Source: Gudongella sp049310905 (GTDB taxonomy: Bacteria > Bacillota > Clostridia > Tissierellales > Tissierellaceae). From it: 25,137 bases of DNA. The DNA lies in NCBI RefSeq assembly GCF_049310905.1, contig NZ_JBMEMN010000033.1:1-25137 (forward strand). The letters are read 5' to 3'. The position numbers and the translations under genes were made by a program. The notes below the pieces were generated by a model that worked only from the letters and a program-made list of their open reading frames with translations, had not been told where the DNA came from and made no database searches. Positions 16,695-25,038 of this stretch are shown in pieces; within the stretch, counting starts at the first letter, position 1; each line of letters begins with the position of its first letter.

Positions 16695-17351
16695 TTACTC
16701 ACCTGCTTCTTCAGCTATTACATTTATAGCATCAGCTGCTCCCAGTGCAACTAAAATATCCCCTTTCTGGATCTGATATTTAGGTCCAGGAGAAACAGTA
16801 ACCGCTTCCTCTCTTTTTACAGCCATAATTGTTACACGATACTTGTTTCTAAGCTTCAATTCTTCAAGTGTCTTGTTATGCCATCTAGGAATAGCTTCAA
16901 TCTCGAGAATACTGTAATCAGGTGAAAGTTCTATATAATCTACAATACTTTTTGATGTCAGATTGTGTGCGACCCTTACTCCCATATCACGTTCTGGAAA
17001 TACTACTTTATCAGCTCCGATTTTTTTTAGAACTTTTCCATGTAGTTCTGACTGGGCCTTTGCAACTATCTTATCAACACCAAGCTCCTTAACAATCAAT
17101 GTCGCCATTATTGAGGCTTGCAGATCAGTTCCTATACTTACAACTACAACATCAAAATTACTGAGGCCAAGTTCCATTAACACTCCCTCATCCATTACAT
17201 CAGCCTGTATGGCATGAGTAACATAACCAGAAATATTATCAATAACGTCCATATTCCCATCTATTGCCAATACTTCATTCCCAAGTTCATACAGGGTCTT
17301 TGCCACTGCAGAACCAAATCTACCGCATCCAATTATTGCAAAAGACTTCAT
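16695..17351 (-). CDS. ktrA: Potassium uptake regulatory subunit KtrA/TrkA
   Basis: 218 aa, cytoplasmic gating subunit of a Ktr-type K+ transporter. The N-terminal RCK domain has the dinucleotide-binding GCGRFG (residues 8-13) and an acidic residue at the end of strand two (VLAIDGN). The C-terminal RCK_C domain (about residues 135-218) is the part that binds cyclic di-AMP in studied homologues. The single-RCK size fits KtrA/KtrC and not the doubled TrkA of enterobacteria. The ATG at 17351 follows AGGAGG. It starts 11 nt after ktrB, so the two subunits are co-expressed. Confidence 0.94.
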   Translation of the reverse strand: MKSFAIIGCGRFGSAVAKTLYELGNEVLAIDGNMDVIDNISGYVTHAIQADVMDEGVLMELGLSNFDVVVVSIGTDLQASIMATLIVKELGVDKIVAKAQSELHGKVLKKIGADKVVFPERDMGVRVAHNLTSKSIVDYIELSPDYSILEIEAIPRWHNKTLEELKLRNKYRVTIMAVKREEAVTVSPGPKYQIQKGDILVALGAADAINVIAEEAGE

Positions 17352-17362
17352 CTGATTTCCTC

Positions 17363-18706
17363 CTATCCAACTGATATATGTCCTTCTGAATATCTGTATC
17401 TCTTATGCTTTTTATTATAGCCTATTGCATAAGCCATTGTAAGTGGCCCAACCCTTCCTGCATACATTGTACCTATTATTATGATTTTTCCTAATTTTGA
17501 CAACTCAGGAGTAACACCTCTTGACAATCCCACGGTTCCAAATGCCGATGTTGCTTCAAAAAGAAGGTCCATAAATGTACCGCTCTCTGTAATAGTTAGT
17601 AAAAAAGATATTAATACAATCATTCCCATACCTACTGTTACAATTGCAAGGGACTTAAATATTGTCTCCTGTTTAAGTCTTTTTTCGTACATCTCAATAT
17701 CTTTGTCACCTCTTATTATGCTAATTGTAGCCATAAGAACAACTCCAATCGTAGCGGTCTTAACACCACCAGCAGTAGATCCAGGAGCTCCACCTATAAA
17801 CATAAGGATAATCGTAACAAAAACGCTGCTTTCTCTTAAAGCTGCAGTATCAATTGAGTTAAATCCAGCAGTTCTTGGAACAACAGAAGCAAAAAACGCA
17901 GATGATAGTTTTTCCCAAAGAGGCATTTCACCAATAGTTAAGGGATTTGAATATTCAAGTATGAAAATGAAAATCGTTCCTATAAGTAATAGCACTACAG
18001 ACATTGTAATAACTAATTTTGAATGTAAACTGAATCGCTTCCATTTTCTTACTCTAAAAATATCATTTAGTACTGCAAACCCAGTTCCTCCGATTATGAT
18101 CAATACACTTAATGTAAAAATGGTTAATGGTGAATCTGCGTAAGACATAAAACTGTTACCAGTTATATCAAATCCAGCATTACAGAAGGCTGATACGGAG
18201 TGAAATATTGAAAACCAAATGCCTTTTGCTATCCCATATTCAGGTACAAATTTAAATGACAGAAGTATTGCACCTACTGCTTCAATACTGAAAGTCATTA
18301 GTATAACGTATAGAGTAAGCCGTACCATACCAGACATGGTTTTCTGATTCATCTGCTCCTTGATAATCAGTCTTTCTTTTAGGGAAATTTTCTTACCCAT
18401 TATTAAAGCTACCATTGTAGCCATGGTCATTATTCCAAGGCCACCCATTTGAATCAGCAATAATATCACTACTTTACCAAACATGGACCAATACTCAGCT
18501 GTGTTGACAACAATCAAACCTGTAACGCAAACCGCCGATGCTGAAGTAAAAAGAGCATCCAGCATCCCTATGCTTTCACCATCAGCTGAAGCTATCGGTA
18601 GGTTCAATAATAATGTACCAATCAAAATCAATCCTAGAAATCCCATAGCAAGGACTCTAGGTGGATTTAGTTCAAATAAATACAACTTTTCTTTTATGTA
18701 TGACAT
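17363..18706 (-). CDS. ktrB: Potassium uptake membrane subunit KtrB/TrkH family
   Basis: 447-aa integral membrane channel subunit with four M1-P-M2 repeats. The four selectivity-filter glycines can be placed at Gly63 (VCVTGL), Gly178 (FCNAGF), Gly281 (PRTAGF) and Gly393 (GTVGLS). The glycine- and serine-rich intramembrane gate (APGSTAGG, about residues 307-314) is present. The length matches KtrB (about 445-455). The ATG at 18706 follows GGAGG by 6 nt. It lies directly behind the rplT terminator. I find no convincing promoter in the 43 bases between them and no room for a ydaO-type riboswitch, so expression may depend on read-through or on a weak promoter overlapping the terminator. Confidence 0.95.
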   Translation of the reverse strand: MSYIKEKLYLFELNPPRVLAMGFLGLILIGTLLLNLPIASADGESIGMLDALFTSASAVCVTGLIVVNTAEYWSMFGKVVILLLIQMGGLGIMTMATMVALIMGKKISLKERLIIKEQMNQKTMSGMVRLTLYVILMTFSIEAVGAILLSFKFVPEYGIAKGIWFSIFHSVSAFCNAGFDITGNSFMSYADSPLTIFTLSVLIIIGGTGFAVLNDIFRVRKWKRFSLHSKLVITMSVVLLLIGTIFIFILEYSNPLTIGEMPLWEKLSSAFFASVVPRTAGFNSIDTAALRESSVFVTIILMFIGGAPGSTAGGVKTATIGVVLMATISIIRGDKDIEMYEKRLKQETIFKSLAIVTVGMGMIVLISFLLTITESGTFMDLLFEATSAFGTVGLSRGVTPELSKLGKIIIIGTMYAGRVGPLTMAYAIGYNKKHKRYRYSEGHISVG

Positions 18707-18749
18707 GACAGTCCTCCATTAAATTAGTAGATAGACAGCCTATAAATGC

Positions 18750-18774
18750 AAAAAAAGTTCCTAATGGAACTTTT
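18750..18774 (-). terminator. Rho-independent terminator of infC-rpmI-rplT
   Basis: On the minus strand, stem AAAAGTTCC / GGAACTTTT around an ATTA loop (plus-strand 18753-18774), with the U-run continuing as seven T residues to 18750. It starts only 4 nt after the rplT stop codon. Confidence 0.9.
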
Positions 18775-18778
18775 GCAT

Positions 18779-19129
18779 TTATGCTTCCTTTGCTATTTCT
18801 ACCAGTTTGGCAAATCCTTCTGAGTCATGGATAGCCATTTCTGAAAGCATTTTTCTGTTTACTTCGATTCCTGATTTTTTAAGCCCGTTTATGAACTTGC
18901 TGTAGCTCATGCCATTTTGTCTTGTAGCTGCATTGATTCTGGCAATCCACATTTTTCTAAACTCTCTCTTCCTTTGTTTACGGCCGATGAAAGCATAGTT
19001 AAGTGACTTCATAACAGCTTGGTTAGCTGGTCTGAAAATCTTGCTTTTTGCACCATAATATCCTTTTGCAGCTTTTAATACTTTTTTATGCCTTTTTTTG
19101 GCATTAACGCCTCTTTTTACTCTTGCCAT
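18779..19129 (-). CDS. rplT: 50S ribosomal protein L20
   Basis: 116 aa, full length and highly basic, opening with MARVKRGVNAKKRHKKVLK, the usual L20 start. L20 binds 23S rRNA early in 50S assembly and in Firmicutes also represses its own operon through the leader RNA upstream of infC, a leader visible in this window. The ATG at 19129 follows AGGAGG. It is the last gene of the operon, 31 nt after rpmI and just before the terminator. Confidence 0.98.
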   Translation of the reverse strand: MARVKRGVNAKKRHKKVLKAAKGYYGAKSKIFRPANQAVMKSLNYAFIGRKQRKREFRKMWIARINAATRQNGMSYSKFINGLKKSGIEVNRKMLSEMAIHDSEGFAKLVEIAKEA

Positions 19130-19160
19130 TGTAAACGCCTCCTATATAAGTTTCTCAACA

Positions 19161-19352
19161 CTATGGTAGCATTGAATCGATTCTTTTTTGGTCTCCCTTG
19201 CTTACGTATGCACCTTTTCTTAAATTTCTTACTCTCTTAGGTGATTTTTTACCTGTTTTATGACTCTTAAAAGCTTTGAATCTCTTTAAAAGTCCTGAAG
19301 CAGTTCTCTTGAATCTCTTTGCTGAGCCTCTATGTGTTTTCATCTTTCCCAT
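19161..19352 (-). CDS. rpmI: 50S ribosomal protein L35
   Basis: 63 aa, basic, opening with MGKMKTHRGSAKRFKRT as in other L35 proteins. It is a structural protein of the large subunit. The ATG at 19352 follows AGGAGG. It sits 18 nt after infC in the standard infC-rpmI-rplT order. Confidence 0.98.
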   Translation of the reverse strand: MGKMKTHRGSAKRFKRTASGLLKRFKAFKSHKTGKKSPKRVRNLRKGAYVSKGDQKRIDSMLP

Positions 19353-19370
19353 TGTTCAATTCCTCCTAAC

Positions 19371-19883
19371 TTAGTCTGCTTTGGGCATGAGGAACATTAC
19401 CATGTTTCTACCCTCAAGCTTAGCTTCTTTTTCAATTTTCCCAACTTCACTTGTCAGTTGAGCGAATTCATCCAATACTTCTCTTCCCATTTCAGTATGG
19501 CCCATTTCTCTACCTCTGAACCTAACTGAAACCTTAACCTTATCGCCATCTTTTAAAAAGTCGATTGCTCGGGTTGCTTTAACATTCAAGTCATGAGTTT
19601 CGATATTGGGTGTTAACCTTATTTCTTTTATGTTGATAATCTTTTGATTCTTTCTGGCTTCTTTTTCTTTCTTGGCCATTTCATACTTGTATTTGCCGTA
19701 ATCCATTATTCTACATACTGCAGGTTTTGCAGTAGGAGCAACATTTACCAAATCAAGTCTTCTCTCAAAAGCAATATCCATCGCCTTTTTAAGTGGCACT
19801 ACACCTAGCTGACTACCATCCACATCAATAAGCCTAACTTCTCTTTCCCTTATCTCTTCGTTGATTTGAAGTTCTTTAATAAT
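19371..19883 (-). CDS. infC: Translation initiation factor IF-3 (AUU start codon)
   Basis: 170 aa, which keeps initiator tRNA selection accurate on the 30S subunit. Conserved stretches include INEEIREREVRLIDVDGSQLG at the N terminus and APTAKPAVCRIMDYGKYKYE in the middle; the C-terminal domain is complete. No ATG, GTG or TTG gives a full N terminus: the first such codon (GTG at 19823) would remove the first 20 residues, including the NEEIR block. An ATT at 19883 lies 6 nt after AGGAGG and restores the full family length, so I call the start there. The adjacent ATT at 19880 is the alternative. AUU initiation is known for infC in E. coli and other bacteria, where IF3 discriminates against its own start codon to limit its synthesis. 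Confidence 0.94.
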   Translation of the reverse strand: MIKELQINEEIREREVRLIDVDGSQLGVVPLKKAMDIAFERRLDLVNVAPTAKPAVCRIMDYGKYKYEMAKKEKEARKNQKIINIKEIRLTPNIETHDLNVKATRAIDFLKDGDKVKVSVRFRGREMGHTEMGREVLDEFAQLTSEVGKIEKEAKLEGRNMVMFLMPKAD

Positions 19884-20063
19884 CCTACACCTCCTGTGTT
19901 TTAAAAAAATACATTAAAAAAAGCGGACATAGAAATGTCCGCTTAAATACCATCGCATGGTAACTCTTGTGCCCTTAAAAGCACAAGATAACTTTGTCAA
20001 CCCTATGAGCCGCAGCTATAAGGTGAGAAGCGGAACTTCTACTTGAATTATATATTCAATTCC
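19884..20063 (-). promoter_or_regulatory. L20-type leader (attenuator) of the infC operon
   Basis: A roughly 180-nt untranslated leader ending in a terminator-like hairpin 33 nt before the infC start. It also holds hairpins with arms CTTGTGC/GCACAAG (19966-19987) and TACCAT/ATGGTA (19948-19962). The stretch UCCGCUU (20034-20028) is complementary to AAGCGGA (19944-19938), the 5' arm of the terminator. It can also pair locally through CCGC with GCGG (20013-20010). These mutually exclusive pairings are what an attenuation switch needs. Position and design match the Firmicutes L20 leader, in which excess L20 favours termination; the protein contact is inferred from that family. Confidence 0.85.
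19916..19944 (-). terminator. Intrinsic terminator inside the infC leader
   Basis: On the minus strand, a perfect 10-bp stem AAGCGGACAT / ATGTCCGCTT with a TTCT loop, followed by a run of seven T residues counting the last stem bases. It lies before infC, so it acts as the attenuator and not as the end of an operon. Confidence 0.93.
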
Positions 20064-20069
20064 TTAATC

Positions 20070-20098
20070 ATTATATGACATCATCAAGTGTTTGTCAA
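20070..20098 (-). promoter_or_regulatory. Consensus sigma-A promoter of infC-rpmI-rplT
   Basis: On the minus strand: perfect -35 TTGACA at 20098-20093, a 17-nt spacer, and perfect -10 TATAAT at 20075-20070. It begins 3 nt past the pepV stop codon. No terminator is seen between pepV and this promoter. Confidence 0.93.
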
Positions 20099-20101
20099 AC
20101 A

Positions 20102-21502
20102 TTAATGTTTTGCAAGTTCAAACAATGCATGAGCATATATTTCAGTAAGCTTTATAATGTTATCAATTGATATGTGCTCATCCTTTTGATGTGCTAATTC
20201 CTCTTGACCAGGAAATACTGGTCCGAAGGCAACAGCATTCTTCATTGCTCTGGCATAAGTTCCACCACCAATTGTTATAGGCTCTGAATCCATATCTCCA
20301 GTCTGTTCTCTATAAACCTTCATCAAGGTCTTGACCAATTCGTTATCCTTGGAAACATACAGAGGTCTTGAGTCAATTGAGCCTTCAACCAGTTCAATCG
20401 GTGTCTCTTTTATGCTTTCTCTTATCCCGCTGAAAACTTCTTCAGCCGAGCTGCTTATTGGATATCTAACATTGACAGACAGTATTATATCTTTGCCGTC
20501 ATAGCTTATCAATCCAGGATTAAAATCCAATTTTCCAGACAACTCGTCTTCCAGACCACATCCTACATCTTCGCCGTGGTGCTTAAATGCAATTCTCTCA
20601 TTGTAAAAATTTATGAATCTACAAACAGGACATTGTCCTGAGTAAATATATCCCAGAAAGCCTATGAGGTAGCTTATTGCATTCTCACCTTTGGCAGGAG
20701 TACTGCCATGGGCAGATATGCCTAATGCGGTCACATTAAAACCTTCTTCAGTCTCTTCAATGGAAATTTTATGATCTTTTCCGACCAAATATTTATCATA
20801 TTGCGATATGAATAGTTCTTTGTCTGCTACCTTCAATTTTGACCATGCTTTGTCAGGAACCATATTTGTAGCATTTCCTCCTTTGATATCAAGAAGTGTA
20901 ATATCACAACCTGTTGTCCCTGCGTATGGAAACTTAAAATCAAAACCAATTATGCCCTTTTCGCCATGGATTACAGGAAAATCAGCATCAGGTGTAAAAG
21001 CCATTGTAGGTGGTTCTTCATTTTTAAAGTAGTGTTTCATGCACTCCCATCTACTCTCCTCGTTAGCTCCAAGGATAAGCCGGATTCTTCTGTCAGGTAC
21101 AAAACCGATATCTTTTAAAGCCTTCATTGCATACAGTGCTATGACTGCAGGTCCTTTGTCATCCATTGTACCTCTACCATAGATTCTACCGTTGTGAATC
21201 TCTCCTCCAAACGGAGGATAGGTCCACCCATCTCCTTCTGGAACGACATCCACATGAGCAAGTACGCCAACTGTTTCATCACCATCACCGAAGTCAATAT
21301 GACCTGCATAACCGTCAAAATTCTTTGTTTTGAATCCCATGTTTTCACCCAATTTCAGCATATAAACCAAAGCGTTATAAGGTCCTTGACCAAATGGTTT
21401 GCCTTCAACTGGTGTTTCTTCTACAGACTTTATTTTAATGGATTCCTGAATGGATTTGATAATCTCAGGCTCCAGATTCCTAATGGTCTCTTTAAACTCC
21501 AT
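20102..21502 (-). CDS. pepV: Xaa-His dipeptidase PepV (M20 metallopeptidase)
   Basis: 466 aa, the length of PepV, a cytoplasmic di-zinc dipeptidase. Likely metal ligands by family alignment are His83 (LAHVDVVPEG), Asp114 (GRGTMDDKG), Glu149 (ANEES, with Glu148 as general base), Asp172 (PDADFP) and His438 (LAHQKDEH). The central lid domain is present (about residues 185-370). The ATG at 21502 follows GGAGGTG. It starts 14 nt after thrS and probably shares its transcript, so the thrS T-box would place this peptidase partly under threonine control. That would make sense as peptide-derived amino acid supply, but it is an inference from position only. Confidence 0.94.
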   Translation of the reverse strand: MEFKETIRNLEPEIIKSIQESIKIKSVEETPVEGKPFGQGPYNALVYMLKLGENMGFKTKNFDGYAGHIDFGDGDETVGVLAHVDVVPEGDGWTYPPFGGEIHNGRIYGRGTMDDKGPAVIALYAMKALKDIGFVPDRRIRLILGANEESRWECMKHYFKNEEPPTMAFTPDADFPVIHGEKGIIGFDFKFPYAGTTGCDITLLDIKGGNATNMVPDKAWSKLKVADKELFISQYDKYLVGKDHKISIEETEEGFNVTALGISAHGSTPAKGENAISYLIGFLGYIYSGQCPVCRFINFYNERIAFKHHGEDVGCGLEDELSGKLDFNPGLISYDGKDIILSVNVRYPISSSAEEVFSGIRESIKETPIELVEGSIDSRPLYVSKDNELVKTLMKVYREQTGDMDSEPITIGGGTYARAMKNAVAFGPVFPGQEELAHQKDEHISIDNIIKLTEIYAHALFELAKH

Positions 21503-21516
21503 TGCGCACCTCCGGA

Positions 21517-23424
21517 TTACTTGGCTTTCGTCTCAATTTCCTCAATAAGCTGTTCAACAAATGCTTCTATACCCATTTGGCCCATGTCTCCCTGATCTCT
21601 CTTTCTTACTGAAACCAGTCTATCCTCAACCTCTTTTTCACCAACTATTAGCATATATGGTAGTTTCTGCATTTGAGCTTCACGAATCTTGTAACCAATT
21701 TTCTCCGCTCTTTCATCAACCTCCACACGAATTCCTTTTTCTTCAAGGAGTCTTGCCACTTCATTTGCATAATCATTGAACTTATCTGATATTGGAAGTA
21801 CTGTTGCCTGAACTGGTGCAATCCATACAGGGAACTTACCTGCAAAGTGTTCTATAAGAATGCCCATAAATCTTTCCATGCTTCCCAGAATGGTTCTGTG
21901 TACCATTACAGGCCTCTTTTTCTCATTATCCTGGTCAATATATGTCAGGTCAAATCTTTCAGGCATTTGGAAGTCCAGCTGGATAGTACCACATTGCCAA
22001 GTTCTACCTATTGCATCTTCAAGATGGAAATCTATTTTAGGTCCGTAGAATGCTCCATCACCCTCGTTGATTTTGAATGGAATATTCTTTTCTTCCAATG
22101 CTTCCCTTAAACTTTCAGTCGCGAGATTCCATTGTTCCTCTGTGCCCATTGAATTTTCTGGTCTAGTGGAAAGTTCAATATTATACTTGAATCCAAATAC
22201 ATCATATATATAATCAGCAAGGTCAATTGTCTTTTTCAGTTCATCCTTAACCTGTGATGGAAGCATGTATAAATGTGCATCATCCTGAGTAAAGCTTCTT
22301 ACTCTCATGAGGCCGTGTAACGCTCCTGACAACTCATGACGATGCACGAGACCCAACTCTCCCCACCTCAACGGAAGATCCCTGTAGCTGTACATCCTGG
22401 ACTTGTAGACAAGTATGGATCCTGGACAGTTCATAGGTTTAATTGCATAAGCACCTTCATCTATCGAAGTAAAGTACATATTTTCCTTGTAATGATCCCA
22501 GTGGCCAGACTGATGCCAAAGTTGCTCCTTTAAAATCAGAGGAGTTTTTATTTCACCATATCCCCTTTTGGTATGCTCTTCTCTCCAGAAGCTTTCCAGT
22601 ATGTTTCTAATTATCATGCCTTTTGGATGGAAGAATGGGAAGCCTGGTCCTTCATCTTGCATACTGAAAAGATCAAGCTCTTTACCCAGTTTTCTATGGT
22701 CTCTCTTCTTTGCTTCTTCCAATCTATTTAAATACTCTTCAAGGTCCTTCTTTTTTTCGTAAGTTGTTCCATATATTCTTTGAAGCATCTTGTTGTTTTC
22801 ATCACCACGCCAGTAAGCTCCTGCAATGCTCATCAGTTTAATGGCCTTTACTTTCTTTGTGTCGTAAAGATGTGGTCCTGCACAAAGATCTGTAAACTCA
22901 CCAAGTTTATAAAAGGAGATTATTTCATCTTCAGGCAATTTCTCTATAAGGTCTACCTTGTATTCCTCGCCCCTCTCCTTAAAGAACTTGAGTGCATCAT
23001 TTCTCGGCATTTCAAATCTTTCAAGAACGTGCCCTTCCTTAACTACCTTTTTCATTTCCTCTTCAATCTTTTCCAAATCTTCTGGTGTGAATCTGTGATC
23101 TGTATCAAAATCGTAATAGAATCCATTATCTATTGCAGGTCCAATTGCAAATTTCACATCAGGGAATAAATTTTGTACTGCATGAGCCATTATATGAGCT
23201 GAAGTATGCCAGAATATTTTTTTTCCTTCCAGGTCTTCAAATTTCACTACCCTGAAGTCTGCATCCTCATTGATGGATTCCTGCATTCCCATAGTCTTTC
23301 CGTTTACAACTGCTCCCATTGCCACTCTTGCTAATCCTTCAGAAATATCAGCAGTTATATCATATGCCTTTACACCTTTTTCGTACTCTCTTACTGAACC
23401 ATCAGGTAAAGTAATCTTAATCAT
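21517..23424 (-). CDS. thrS: Threonyl-tRNA synthetase
   Basis: 635 aa, full-length class II enzyme. An N-terminal TGS domain (about 1-60) is followed by the second additional domain for editing, with His73 and His77 (HTSAH) plus Cys181 and His185 (CAGPH). The catalytic core carries the zinc site Cys333 (MNCPGS), His384 (DDAHL) and His509 (VHRTILGS), and the C-terminal anticodon-binding domain starts at about residue 535. All editing and zinc residues are intact. The ATG at 23424 follows AAGGAGGG. It is preceded by its own promoter and a threonine T-box leader, so uncharged tRNA-Thr should raise its expression. Confidence 0.98.
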   Translation of the reverse strand: MIKITLPDGSVREYEKGVKAYDITADISEGLARVAMGAVVNGKTMGMQESINEDADFRVVKFEDLEGKKIFWHTSAHIMAHAVQNLFPDVKFAIGPAIDNGFYYDFDTDHRFTPEDLEKIEEEMKKVVKEGHVLERFEMPRNDALKFFKERGEEYKVDLIEKLPEDEIISFYKLGEFTDLCAGPHLYDTKKVKAIKLMSIAGAYWRGDENNKMLQRIYGTTYEKKKDLEEYLNRLEEAKKRDHRKLGKELDLFSMQDEGPGFPFFHPKGMIIRNILESFWREEHTKRGYGEIKTPLILKEQLWHQSGHWDHYKENMYFTSIDEGAYAIKPMNCPGSILVYKSRMYSYRDLPLRWGELGLVHRHELSGALHGLMRVRSFTQDDAHLYMLPSQVKDELKKTIDLADYIYDVFGFKYNIELSTRPENSMGTEEQWNLATESLREALEEKNIPFKINEGDGAFYGPKIDFHLEDAIGRTWQCGTIQLDFQMPERFDLTYIDQDNEKKRPVMVHRTILGSMERFMGILIEHFAGKFPVWIAPVQATVLPISDKFNDYANEVARLLEEKGIRVEVDERAEKIGYKIREAQMQKLPYMLIVGEKEVEDRLVSVRKRDQGDMGQMGIEAFVEQLIEEIETKAK

Positions 23425-23438
23425 ATTTTTCCCTCCTT

Positions 23439-23486
23439 AAAAAAATAAGGCCCTTCATACCTACATCGCTGTAGGGACGAAAGACC
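23439..23486 (-). terminator. Regulatory terminator of the thrS T-box
   Basis: On the minus strand the left arm GGTCTTTCGT plus CCTACA pairs with TGTAGG and ATGAAGGGCC, allowing a few G-U pairs, around a short GCGA loop. TTATTTTTTT follows. The left arm shares the CGTCCCT bases with the antiterminator, which makes the two forms exclusive. Confidence 0.93.
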
Positions 23487-23665
23487 GTGGTTCCACCCTA
23501 ATTTATACTCATTTTAAATAACGCCTTTATAGCGGTTACCTTCTCAGGTACGGCTCAGGGGTGGTCTTCAGTAAACTTCCTTGAAGAGAACTTCCAGACT
23601 TGGTTCTCTCTCTCTGCCAATTACAGTTATCTTACTCTTCCCATCTATGCCATTGCTATTTAATT
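23439..23665 (-). promoter_or_regulatory. T-box leader of thrS, specifier ACC (Thr)
   Basis: Minus-strand leader with the conserved T-box AGGGTGGAACCACGG at 23499-23485. Upstream lies a Stem I with AGTA on the 5' side and TGAAG followed by ACC on the 3' side. The ACC at 23565-23563 is in the specifier position and reads Thr, matching thrS. The UGGA in the bulge would pair with a tRNA ending UCCA. The antiterminator can form from AGGG with CCCT and ACG with CGT. Together with the gene-free stretch around it, this accounts for the whole gap between hisS and thrS. Confidence 0.95.
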
Positions 23666-23671
23666 AGATAA

Positions 23672-23700
23672 ATTTTAACAATTATGTTCCCCATTGTCAA
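23672..23700 (-). promoter_or_regulatory. Sigma-A promoter of thrS
   Basis: On the minus strand: perfect -35 TTGACA at 23700-23695, a 17-nt spacer, and -10 TAAAAT at 23677-23672. It lies 27 nt past the hisS stop codon. No terminator for hisS is visible between them. Confidence 0.88.
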
Positions 23701-23727
23701 GTTATTATTGTTTATACCACAGATGGT

Positions 23728-25038
23728 CTACTTCAAAACCTCAATCAAACCATCTTTGTCGTACTTATTCTGTTCACCTGACTTCATATCTCTAAGTGTA
23801 TATTCGCCACTTTTCTTTTCTTCTTCACCAATGACGATTACATATGGTATCCCCATCTTATCCGCATAACCAAATTTCTTTCCTAATTTTGTCTCTTCAA
23901 GGTATATCTGAGTGAAAATGTCATTATTTCTCATGTCAGCAGCCAGTTTAATGGACTCATCCATATATCCTTCCATAGGTATAACAAGAACCTTTGTCAG
24001 TGAACTCTCCTGGGTATTAATTATTCCAGCTTCCATCAACTGATAAAACAACCTCGTCAGTCCTATTGAAATCCCAACACCTGGTAACTTCTGTTTTGTA
24101 TAATATGTTGCCAGATCGTCGTACCTTCCACCTGAACATACACTACCTATTGTTGGATACTCATCCAAATAGGTTTCATATACTGTTCCAGTATAATAAT
24201 CGAGGCCCCTGGCTATCCTTAAATCAACTGCAAAATTTGATTCGGGAACTCCAAATAATCTCAAGTACTTGATTACAGTACCAATTTCATCCAGACCTTC
24301 CTTGAAAACATCATCTTCAATTCTTAGCTCTTCCAACAACTTCAGGATTTCATCATTATCGCCATCTATTGAAATAAATCTCTTGATTGACTCTACCTGT
24401 TTTTGTGTTATACCGTTTGACTCAAGCTCTTCTTCTATTTTTTCCATGCCAATCTTCTCAAGTTTATCAACAGTGCGTAAAACTATTTGAGCATCTTCAA
24501 CACCTATTGAATTGAAAAAACCAGATAGTATTTTTCTGTTATTTATCCTAATGGTAAACTCCTCAAAGCCTAGATCCTTGAAAGTAGAGTATATAACACT
24601 TGGTATTTCAGCATCGTTTATTATATCAAGTTTTCCGTTTCCGATGATGTCTATGTCGGCTTGATAAAACTCTCTGAACCTTCCTTTTTGATTTCTTTCA
24701 CCTCTATATACTTTTCCAATGTGATATCTTCTATAAGGGAAATTTAACTCTGAATAATGTTGTGCAACATACCTTGCCAATGGTACTGTAAGGTCAAATC
24801 TCATTGACATATCAGTGCTCCCTTTGACAACCTTGTAAATCTGTTTTTCAGTCTCTCCCCCACCTTTTGCGAGAAGAACTTCTGATTTTTCAATAACTGG
24901 TGTATCAATTGGTAAAAATCCAAATTTCTCATAGTTTTTTCTGATTGTATCCATCATTCTGTTAAATAGAATCTGGTCCGGAGGATTCAATTCCATAAAT
25001 CCAGGTAATATTGATGGTTTTACTATATCATTTCCCAT
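23728..25038 (-). CDS. hisS: Histidyl-tRNA synthetase
   Basis: 436 aa, class II homodimeric enzyme charging tRNA-His; usual length 420-440. Motif 1 lies near residues 45-65, motif 2 is seen as YRRYHIGKVYRGERNQKGRFREFYQADIDIIG, and the histidine-specific RGLDYYTGTVYE lies at about residue 285. The C-terminal anticodon-binding domain starts at about 345. The ATG at 25038 follows GGGGAGG. It is complete within the window. The 99 bases upstream to the window edge contain no convincing promoter or T-box, so its control region may lie outside. Confidence 0.98.
   Translation of the reverse strand: MGNDIVKPSILPGFMELNPPDQILFNRMMDTIRKNYEKFGFLPIDTPVIEKSEVLLAKGGGETEKQIYKVVKGSTDMSMRFDLTVPLARYVAQHYSELNFPYRRYHIGKVYRGERNQKGRFREFYQADIDIIGNGKLDIINDAEIPSVIYSTFKDLGFEEFTIRINNRKILSGFFNSIGVEDAQIVLRTVDKLEKIGMEKIEEELESNGITQKQVESIKRFISIDGDNDEILKLLEELRIEDDVFKEGLDEIGTVIKYLRLFGVPESNFAVDLRIARGLDYYTGTVYETYLDEYPTIGSVCSGGRYDDLATYYTKQKLPGVGISIGLTRLFYQLMEAGIINTQESSLTKVLVIPMEGYMDESIKLAADMRNNDIFTQIYLEETKLGKKFGYADKMGIPYVIVIGEEEKKSGEYTLRDMKSGEQNKYDKDGLIEVLK

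Noticed and set aside
17481..18143. 220-codon plus-strand frame opposite ktrB
   Set aside because: Its length follows from the hydrophobic codon pattern of the KtrB membrane helices on the other strand; no start signals.
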